Below are positions 55,669-64,000 of a DNA stretch of 64,000 nucleotides, piece after piece. Source of the stretch: Ceratotherium simum simum (Eukaryota > Chordata > Mammalia > Perissodactyla > Rhinocerotidae); assembly GCF_000283155.1 (NCBI RefSeq), contig NW_004454207.1, positions 13,739,035 through 13,803,034 of the forward strand, in the 5' to 3' direction. Within the stretch, counting starts at the first letter, position 1. The number at the start of each line of letters is the position of its first letter. The position numbers and the translations under genes were made by a program. Under the pieces are notes generated by a model. That model saw only the letters and a list, made by a program, of their open reading frames with translations. It was not told where the DNA came from and did not search any database.

Positions 55669-56689
55669 CTTGGCGGTAGTGGTTTTAACATTTACAATTT
55701 CAACTCTCCTCACACATGTCCATGAAATTGAGAAACTTGAATTTTGCTACAGCATGAAATTGAGTTTTGAGCACTCAGCTAGGAAGTGGGGCCAGCACTT
55801 CCTTTTCAGTGTAATTTTGTTTCCTATTCATTACGTGCATATTTTATGGAGGGAAATGGTGTTCTAAGAGAATTAAGAGTTTGGGACTTAACTTTTGTGA
55901 ATATCTAAGGTTTACCATACATTTAAATTTAGGGTGGAGAATCTGCAATTTACATTACTTAGCTATATGCATTCCATTTGGCATAGCAGATTAGAAGGGC
56001 TTATTGCCTGATTTTTCTTCATTAATATAAATGATGAGGTGTGCGTGTGTAAAACAGAGGGGAAATGTGGAAAGCTTCAAAGACTGGGTCATATAGTAGA
56101 GGAACCTGAAGTAGATGGATCTGAAAAGTTAGAAGAACGAGACCAGAGCATCTCTGAGATTTTTTAAAAATTTCTCCTCAAAAGCTAAACAGCTTTTCTT
56201 CTTTCTCTTTGAGAAGGCACTGAGGTGATATTGCAGACACTATTGGTGCAGATGCCCATAGCAGAAACCACTTATTAACAACTCTTTTATTAGCTTTCCT
56301 CCTTTTGCTATCTCTTTTCTACTCCCTCATAGTGATTTCTGGGATCACTTCCAAAATAGATGACTTGCACTCAAATCCTTGTATTAGGGTCCTCTTTTGG
56401 GGGAACCCAAAATTCAAGATTGTATCCTAGTGTTACTTTTTTTCTGATTGATATAGAAATTCTATTGGATAGAGAAGAAAGTAATCTTTGTTTTGTTATT
56501 GGAGTTTATTGTAAAAAAAGACTGACTACAAGAATCTCTCAGTAAATTTTAAGAAAGAATAGAGTCATATTTTAACATAAAATATTACAGAAATATGCAA
56601 TCATCCATTAATTATTCTACCAATGTTTATTGTTTACTACTTTGTTATTTGAGTTTATGTTCCCGGTACTCATGACATAATTAGCAAAA
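55669..56689. other. Unique sequence, nothing recognised
   Basis: No repeat or gene recognised. Confidence 0.4.
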
Positions 56690-56995
56690 GGTTCTAAAAT
56701 CAATGAACGAAAGAATGGATAGAACATAATCCATTCCCTCAGGAGCTTATAGTGTAGTTGTAGAGAAAGACATGTAAACATGCCATAGCAATGTGATACA
56801 TGCGATAATAGAGAAATTGATTAGGTGCATAGGAACACAGGAAAGGTGTAACTAACTCAGTCTTCCTAAAGGAGATGATGGGTAAACTGAGTCTGACAGG
56901 AATTAGCTTGACAGACTAGGGGATGGAGAAGGAAGTTCCAGACAGGGACAAGGGAATGGTCAAAGGCATAGAGTTGTAAGATCACAGCATATTTT
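56690..56995 (+). mobile_element. Ancient LINE-like repeat (L2-like, tentative)
   Basis: CATTCCCTCAGGAGCTTATAG, GACATGTAAACATGCCATAG, GGAAGTTCCAGACAGGGAC and AAAGGCATAGAGTTGTAAG follow a common ancient repeat (TGCCCTCAAGGAGCTTACAG ... TCCAGGCAGAGG ... AAAGGC). Family name uncertain. Confidence 0.45.
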
Positions 56996-57569
56996 GGAAA
57001 TAGCAAATTTTTTTGGTATGGCTGAAGTATAGGGTGTATATGGTGTATACAGTATAAAGAAGTAAGGATAACCCAGGCAACCAGAACCCTTTCCTTGGGC
57101 TCTGTGCTTAGAGTGCCTTGTTCCGGTCCTTCTACAGCTATACCCACTTTATGAGGTGAGAAGTCTATGGAGCTAATGGGGTATGCCCACCCAGAGTTTG
57201 AGATTCCCCTTCTAAACCATGCTCCAGGTACCTGAGACTTTGGAATTTTCTTCCCAAATTACCTTAGCCCACTTTCAGGGCCTGCAGTTTTCTTCCCAAA
57301 GTCTGTCTTTCTGAGGGAGGAATGGTGTTTGTACCCTTGGGTCTGAGGGGTGGCCAAGAGTCATCTGTTTGTGGGATGGGGATGGAACTTAGACATACAG
57401 GTTGGAGGGACCATAGGTTTGATAGGGAGGCTCCTTATGGTGTGAGAAAGAGCCAGGTAGAAAAAAAAGGAGAAGTGTAGGCTGTAGCTAAAGGCCTCCA
57501 TACATACTCTTGTCCTGGGCTCTGCAAATGTTAGTGGTGGGATTACATGAAAGCCTTACTTTTAGCTGT
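56996..57569. other. Unique sequence, nothing recognised
   Basis: No repeat or gene recognised. Confidence 0.4.
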
Positions 57570-58072
57570 TGTGGGGGATGAGAATTGGCCACCCCAAAAC
57601 ATCTCTTTGCTTTGATTATTTTTAAGAACAAAAGACTAAAAGAAACTTTGACCTGCCCCCTAACTGCCTAAAAGAATTTAAGATAGAAGGCCTGCTCCAG
57701 GAAGGGGCTAATACCATAAAATAACTGTAGGGAATGTAAAATGTGTCTCCCAGGTCACATTGTGTATAGATGACCCAGCAAACACTTGTTTTACAAACAC
57801 TTGCCTTTCCATCTCCATGTAAACTGCCTTCCTCCCCTTTGAAGTCTCAAACTGCTACCCGCAACATCCTCCTTTGTCTTTAGCTGAAGATGATAAGGTG
57901 GCAGCTTTGGCCATTCTGGTGAGTTACTCAGTTTTCCTGGGTTTCTCCCATATATACATGTTATAAAACTTTGTTTGATTTTCTCCTGTTATTCTGTCTC
58001 ATGTCAGTTTAATTCTTAGATCTGCCAGAAGGATCTAGAGAGCAGAGGAATTGTCTTCCTCCCCTACCCTGT
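57570..58072 (+). mobile_element. Solo LTR related to family A, older subtype, plus strand
   Basis: Starts TGTGGGGGATGAGAATTGGCC and shares the GCCACCCCAAAA block, GTCTTTAGCTGAAGATG, GAGTTACTCAGTTTTCCTGGG and TTTCTCCTGTTATTCTGTCTC with family A. The middle differs, and the end reads GTTTAATTCTTAGATCTGCC. I take it as an older relative in the same LTR lineage; it recalls MER74-type ERVL LTRs, but that name is from memory. Confidence 0.78.
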
Positions 58073-58277
58073 GATTTGGGAGAAAAGCTTATCCCCTGAA
58101 AGAGAATAAAAATAGGGTAGGGGTTTCTAGGATAGTGGTAAATGTTCAGAAAACCTTCTGTAAAAATGAAAGCAAGACACAAATGGTTGAAATGATAAAT
58201 GTTGTGTAATGTATATTTTACCACAATAAAAAATTTTTTTAAATGAAAGCAAGAGCAGATTAGGGATTTATAGAGGG

Positions 58278-58674
58278 AGTTAAAAAACAAAATTCAACTG
58301 AGTAAATTTGAAGATCTAATGGGCTTTATTCAATGATTCATGAATTCGGCAGCATCCCATCTAGCAAACAGCAGGAAACTCAAAGGAGCCATACAAAATG
58401 GAAGGCTTTTATAGGCAGAAGGGGGTGGGACAAGGAAACAAAAGAAAGGATTATTTCAGGCAAGGTCACCTTCCTTTAGCAGCCAGGGATGGCAGGGGTC
58501 TTAAAAGACTGTTTACCTTACTGGTGTTGATCAGGAAATTCCAGACTGATTGGTTTAAAATTCCACTCTGGGAGAGACTGAAACTGCAATTAGGTAAGGT
58601 ATTAAGTCTTGGTTGGCTGGCATGGGGCTTAGCACAAGTGACTCCATTTTGGGCCTGTTGTCGCTTTTTTAACA
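58278..58674 (-). mobile_element. Solo LTR, family B, minus strand
   Basis: Reverse-complement copy of the LTR at 49236: AAAATTCAACTGAGTAAATTTG at its left, the antisense TATA CTTTTATA at 58406-58413, the antisense CCAAT (ATTGG) at 58549-58553, and GGGCCTGTTGTCGC near the right. AGGG and AAGG at the two borders may be a decayed 4-bp TSD. About 16 bases longer than the plus-strand copy. Confidence 0.85.
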
Positions 58675-59086
58675 AAGGATCACTGAGAGCCACTTAGAGG
58701 CCACCTACAGTTGAAAACCATGACTCCATCTTGAAATCTATTCCCAGAGTTGTGTTTTTTCTCTTCTCTCAGTGGACTCAGCAGACTGGATGTAGGAGGA
58801 GAGAAGATGGCTGTTAGTACTCATGAGAGGGTGAGTGATACCAAGGTCAATACCAATGAGGGATAACAGATTAAATGAGTTGGAAGTGCTGGCAAGAAAG
58901 TGATTGAAATGATTCTTCATGGAATTTAAGTTTTATAGGGAAATATGTAGAACTGGAAGGGTACGTTGGCTTGAGAGAAAAAGGAAGAATGAAGGAAATA
59001 TTGTAGGTAGTCTGGCTAAGGTAAACAGTAAGTGTAGTGGAAGAATAGATGTTATTTCAGCCAGTGGGAACTTGGAGTTTGGTATT
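58675..59086. other. Spacer between two LTRs, nothing recognised
   Basis: No repeat or gene recognised. Confidence 0.45.
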
Positions 59087-59633
59087 GAAGGGGAGCAGAA
59101 TTTGCCACCCTAAAATATGTCTCTTTGGCATAAGGATTATTTTGAACAATTATTTTTAAGACACAGACACAGGAGAAGCTCTGAAAATCAAGTAGAAGTT
59201 ACCCTTTTGTAAGAGACATTTACATTCATAAGGGAATTCTCCATTTGTAAGGGTGTCTCCCTCTCTGTACCAGGCAGAGAAGGGTGAATAAATCTCTGTA
59301 AACTCTTATCAATGGGGAAGGCAGAGACTTAAATCTGCATAACAACCTTACCCTCATTTATTGTGCTTTTCCTGATAACCTCCCATAACTGGGCTTCTCC
59401 CCACTCCCCTCAACATCTTTCTTTTGTCTTTAGCTGGAGATGGTATTTAAGGCAATGGCTTGGGTCATTTCCCGGACTCACTCAGTTTCCCTGGGTCTCT
59501 CCCATGTGTACGGGTGGTATACATGTTATTAAACTTCTGTTTGTTTTTCTCCTGTTAATTTGTCTTTTATTACAGGGAGGTCTCAGCCAAGAACCTAGAA
59601 GGGTAGAGGGAAAATTATTCTTCCTTTTCCACA
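59087..59633 (+). mobile_element. Solo LTR, family A, plus strand
   Basis: Complete, uninterrupted copy of about 547 bases: TGAAGGGGAGCAGAATTTGCC start, TATTTAAGG TATA-like box near 59444, ATTAAA at 59528-59533, GAACCTAGAAGGGTAGAGGG and a CCACA end. No internal retroviral genes adjoin it. It serves as the reference for the split copy at 52593 and the minus copy at 48372. Confidence 0.88.
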
Positions 59634-60004
59634 GTGTATTTCAAATGGAATATTTCCTGCAGAAATGAAGATCCAAGGTATGGTCTTAGGAGACAGTAGC
59701 TAAAGTAGAATGGGGTTGAAAAAATAGTGCATCTTGGTGGCTATAAATTGCGTGAGACATCCTCAAGGATGTTGAAGTTGCCCAGCATGAGACCGGGGCT
59801 GAGGTTTGAAAGGAGGGTGTAAGTTCTCATCGAATGTGAGGGAGCTGCTCAAGATGCAGATGTGACTGCAAGGAGGAGATGAAGAGGAAGGAGAGCCAGG
59901 TGATACAATCTCGAAAGTTGAAATGTTTCTACAGGGGGATGAGCAAAGCAATGGTTTTTAACAGCAATAGAAGCAAGAAGAATCTACTGGATGTAGAAAG
60001 ATTA
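59634..60004. other. Unique sequence, nothing recognised
   Basis: No repeat or gene recognised. Confidence 0.4.
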
Positions 60005-60130
60005 ATGTAACATGGCTCCTGCCCTCAAGGAGCTTTCAGGAAAGTGAGGAGGCAGATGCATAAGAAAATTGAATATGATGAGACAAATAATTATAGAGTT
60101 ATACATCAGGTGCTATAATGGTATAAAGCA
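60005..60130 (+). mobile_element. Ancient LINE-like repeat (L2-like, tentative)
   Basis: CATGGCTCCTGCCCTCAAGG followed by AGCTTTCAGGAAAGTGAGG and GGTGCTATAATGG resembles the same ancient family as 56690-56995. Confidence 0.45.
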
Positions 60131-63100
60131 AAAGTACTCCTTCAGTATAATTCTTTAAAGGGCTTCCTGAAAGAAATCTGGTATAGGGATATGGTAAAAT
60201 GACCTACTTCCACTTGAGAGGGCTTCGAGATAAATGGTGATATCCTGGGAGAACCGGATTTTAGCTGGCTAACTAAAAAAGAATAATGAAAATAAGAACT
60301 AATTTTGTGAGAGAATAGGAGAATTTTTAAAATTTTTGAATTATAGCAATGGTGTGCTGGTAAATATTTAAACATTGGCTCTTCATTTTTTAATCAAGCC
60401 CTGATTTGTAGTGTTTGTTGATTTCTATAGTGTAAGTACTCCTATTATGGCTGTTTTCGGGCTACCAACATAACATTACCTAATGTAGAGTTGAGAGGAG
60501 ATGTGCACAACTGGCTCTGGCGGGCCCATAGGAGGCAGCTCCAGCACACCATTGAATCAAATCTCCAGACAGGAAAGTTTTGGAAGAAGATTTTTAGTAG
60601 AAGAAACAGTTGGTTGGAGGTGGGGAGATAGTGAGTGGTGAATGTAAATAAGGTTAGGTGACTAAAAGGGTTTCCTTTTGGGGCAGCCATCAAGGGTGTC
60701 AGGGATAAGAGGCTTAATTGGATCAACTGTCCTTGTGGAACTAGGGCAAGTGCAGCCTAAAACCTAAGTCTTTCCTCAGGATTGCTAATACGTTATTGGT
60801 GAAATTTCATTTTGGAGGTCTCTCAAGCAGGTTTTGCCTAGGGTAAGTAGGAAATTACTTTTCAAAAGCATCAACAGCAATATAGAGGTTTCCAAGGAAG
60901 TAAGAGCTAGGTTTATTGACCATCAGCAGGCAACCTAGTATTGTTGTACACAAACGCTGCAGGCTGTGGGGACTGTTGAGTGCTGAAATTGAACCCAGAA
61001 CCACAGCCTTGCTCCTGTGGAGCAACATTTGCCCAGTAGGGTACATTTTTCTAATTCACAAAAATACATCATATATGGGAGCTGCAGCCCTGAGTACACT
61101 CCCCTCCCCAGGAATATATGCATTTTTAAGGAGACATCTGGAGAGAATGATGACAAGAAATGATTTAGTATTGATAGAAATTCAGGCATTGAGGCAGGAT
61201 GGTGAATAAGATGTTTTTTAGTTGGAGTGTCTTACCATAGCCTCTTAAATGATATAGAATATTCAGATGGTTGGCCCTGCTGATTGTCTTCCTTTGGCCT
61301 GGTAAAGCTAACCAACTCCAAACCTAAACTGAGTCTTCTTTTTTGTTTACTCACATAAATGAGTGATTATTAATTTTTCCAAATATAAGGCAAAATGTAA
61401 TCACGAAGATTTTCCCAAATTCTTGTAAGGTAGACATCTAACAATCTAGGTGATGCAATCAGTATATCCAAGATCCATCCACTGCAATGTGGAAACCCAG
61501 ATCTCATAGAATTCTCTTTGTTGACATTTTAGAATTGGATGGTTCTCTCTTGTGGTGACTCTGCTGACATCTCTTCAATTGATCTTTGCTGAGAGAGTTT
61601 AATCAATGTTGCCTTGCTGGATGTTTGACCCTTAGGATGTGTCAAATTATTATTTGATGTTATCTTGGCTGGATTATTGAATGTTGTTTTGAGATGTTTT
61701 ATATCTGTAGCAATAAAGTGAGACTCACTTATCACCCTCGCGGCATTTACACTCCAGGACTTTAAAAGTGTGTAATGATAATTATGGACTTTTAAAGTGT
61801 AGTTCAGTCTTTGAATAAAAGATTTGTCTCATTCACTAAATATGGTTTTAGGTTAAGTTCCAAGTAAGCCCTCTGTTTCCACACTAAACACACAGAAATG
61901 CTTGGGTTTTCCAAACAACAGTTGGTGACCAGTGATCTACTGGATGAGGAAAACCTGGAATGTGTGTAGGCGAATTAAAAGATAAGACAGTCTTTGAGGT
62001 GGAACAGTTCAGCTGTTGATTCACTTTATGTTGGTATTTGAAGACAACAAATTGCCTAGTTATTTAATAAAGTCATTAGCTTGGGTTCTAAGAGCCAGGA
62101 AATACATTTTCTGCTCACGTAAATAGAAGAAATGTTAGTATTAAATATTTAGTATCTAAAATTGGACATTATGGGAGACTGCCAGTATAAACCAGGGGCT
62201 TCAAAGATGAATTTGGTGGAACTTACTTATAGTATTGATTAGAAATAGAGTCTGATTTACAACGAAAAATTCCATTATTATGGAAATATCCAAAGTAGGT
62301 GGCCATTTAAATATTTACACAGTGCTGCCAGTGGTGGTTGTAGTTTTAAAAGTAGTATGAAGAGCATGATATGAAATTATAAAAAAAAAAAAGCAACTCA
62401 AAATAGTTGCAGATATAAATCACTGTAATATCTTTAATTGATAGTGCCAAGAAAATTATGGTAAATTTCCTGGTGGTAGGTTTTGATAGGTGGGACATTG
62501 GTGGACTGCATGGAGGGTTGGAAGGCACAGTGAGAACGTATGGCCTTGAAGCTCAGTTACTAGTGTATCTTTGGCTGAGGAATGTGTCTCTCCTGACAGG
62601 GACAGTTATACTTGTTGATCAATTATAGAGCTTCTAGGGAAATACACATGGAAGAGGAAGGAAACACCTGCAAAGCAGCAGATTCACCAAATCAACCCTC
62701 ATGATCTATGGAATGGCTTCCAAGACAGCCAAATTACTCTCAAATCCAGCTGACAGCTTTAGGCACTAATTCGTGTTGGTTATGTGGGCTGGCATTTATA
62801 TGACTTTGTGCTATAAATGCTTTTGTGTAAATGAAAGACTTGTCCAACTACTCATACACTCTCCTCAACTGCTTCTTTCTTTAGGCTTTGCAGAATTTCA
62901 GATATAATATACATTCTCTTTCCTTAAAAGTCTGATTTTCTAATGAGCCTCTTTTTATGTATCTCTTACTTGATGGCACTAGTTTTGTTTATGAAACAGC
63001 AGTATCTAAACTCAGGGAAAACACTCTCCTCTATGTTCACCGCAAATCCAATCCCCATCCTCACAAAAACCTGGTCAACTCTAAGAAGCTCTGAGAAAAA

Positions 63101-64000
63101 AAAATAGTTGTTTAGTCTTCCTTAATGGAATTGGAAAACCAAGCCATTCTTGTACCTGGATTCCATAGGTAACTCTCATTTGTTGTATAGTTTGTGAATT
63201 AAAACTAAGTATATGAAGCTTTTTATTATACAAATACTCTTCCAGAACCTTCTTTGTTCTAGAACTCCACTACTATTTAGACAGGGTGATGTGACCCCAT
63301 GAAACATTGACTAGGGGTAAAATGTGGATTTTTATGTGTATAATAAAACTCGTATTGTGTAGGTTGATGGATGTTTTTCATTTCTAATAAAGGCAATTTC
63401 CTATTGGATGGGGAAAAGGGACCTTCAGTGAGCAGTAAATAATTGAGTGGAATAAAACCCTATCAGCTTATGATAGTTTATCTGACTGTTGATCACTTTT
63501 TAACCTGTTGACTGAGAGAATATCTTCAACTCAAACCTTGTTTTCCTACTTGACTGGAAATGGATAAATATACTAACTCCTAGGAAAGTATGGTAAAGTA
63601 GGCATTTTTATTTCTATTTTAGTTTTCTAGATATATGCAGTGTAGTCTTTTTTTTTTTCTCCTCCTAACCACATCTGTCCTAGCAGCATTACATTTTAAA
63701 GTATAATGTCCCCTTTCAATCACTGTGACTGCTAACTTTATCATCTGTGAAAGATTCCCCAGAGGTTGGTCTCTTCAGAAGCAGAGATTTTTCTTAACCG
63801 GTCTATCAAAATTATTTTGATCAAGGGATTTGTCTAAAAACAGAGGTTTTTACATTTTTTTCTCACACACTTTCTAAGCAGTGTGGATTTTGCCTCAGCA
63901 CATTTCTTCCTCACCCTTGGGTGTTCTTAGAGGTCAGCCAGTGGAAGTATGGGGGCCTCAGGAGGATTACACAGAGTCAGTGTAAGCCACTTTTGCTATT
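60131..64000. other. Unique sequence, no gene or repeat recognised
   Basis: Nearly 4 kb without a feature that I can support. Open frames reach 97 codons (60916-61209 plus), 93 (60445-60726 minus) and 68 (61529-61735 minus); none shows a domain, signal or conserved motif. Short A or T runs occur at 62379-62391 and 63649-63659. Parts such as 62640-62860 have balanced composition and may be conserved non-coding DNA, but this is a guess. Confidence 0.4.

Noticed and set aside
48372..59633. Large inverted segmental duplication suggested by the LTR order
   Set aside because: Spacers between the paired LTRs (48923-49235 and 58675-59086) are unrelated, and the left family B copy has its own TSD, so insertions were independent.
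60916..61209. 97-codon plus-strand frame in unrecognised sequence
   Set aside because: No domain, no promoter or splice signals, and no similar protein that I recall.
61529..61735. 68-codon minus-strand frame, polar and protein-like in composition
   Set aside because: Could be a fragment of an unrecognised repeat or a retrocopy, but nothing in the sequence supports either.
1..64000. An undescribed biological system
   Set aside because: All structured sequence I can identify belongs to known classes of mammalian repeats; what remains is unique DNA with no coding or organised signal beyond the findings listed.

Overview
The window looks like non-coding nuclear DNA of an odd-toed ungulate (Perissodactyla), most likely a horse-type genome. 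The diagnostic signal is twelve copies of the tRNA-derived ERE SINE, which carry a tRNA-like head with recognisable A and B boxes and either an 'ERE1-like' short tail or a 'GTTAGCTCAGGGC' long tail. The sequence alone does not separate horse, donkey, rhinoceros or tapir. I found no intact protein-coding gene, tRNA, rRNA or CRISPR array. All open frames are short. The only recognisable protein similarity is to LINE-1: an ORF2 endonuclease/RT fragment at the left edge and ORF1-like remnants inside old LINE blocks. The window is either intergenic or deep inside an intron.

Layout. 1-1472 is a 5'-truncated L1 on the minus strand that runs off the left edge. 1.5-8.2 kb is mostly unique sequence with two MIRs, a perfect 30-bp palindrome, a TATC microsatellite and a possible conserved regulatory element near 3.8-4.2 kb. 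8.2-13.5 kb holds three EREs, an L1M 3' end, a MIR, an L2 and one exon-like segment (13386-13440) with good splice signals. 13.5-15.8 kb is an old L1M/HAL1 block on the minus strand. 16-22.6 kb is mostly unique, with MIRs, two of them split by EREs. 22.6-28.7 kb is almost solid minus-strand L1M/HAL1, interrupted by EREs and a hAT element. 29-36 kb holds an MLT1 LTR, an inverted pair of young EREs and a composite ERE. 37.2-43.3 kb is another minus-strand LINE block with a Tigger-like transposon, plus MIRs and a MER5A. 43.3-48 kb is unique sequence with MIRs and a short L1. 48.3-59.7 kb is a cluster of solo LTRs from two families, one copy being split by a young L1 tail. 59.7-64 kb is largely unrecognised unique sequence.

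The readable story is a layered transposon history. MIR, L2 and HAL1 are the oldest layer, then L1M, MaLR and DNA transposons, then LTRs, then EREs and the youngest L1 pieces. The order is fixed at several places by nested insertions with clean target-site duplications (TSDs). I saw no evidence of an undescribed biological system. The items most worth checking are the exon-like segment, the inverted ERE pair, the palindromes and the candidate conserved elements. Repeat family names come from recalled consensus similarity, not from a search, and boundaries without a TSD are approximate.
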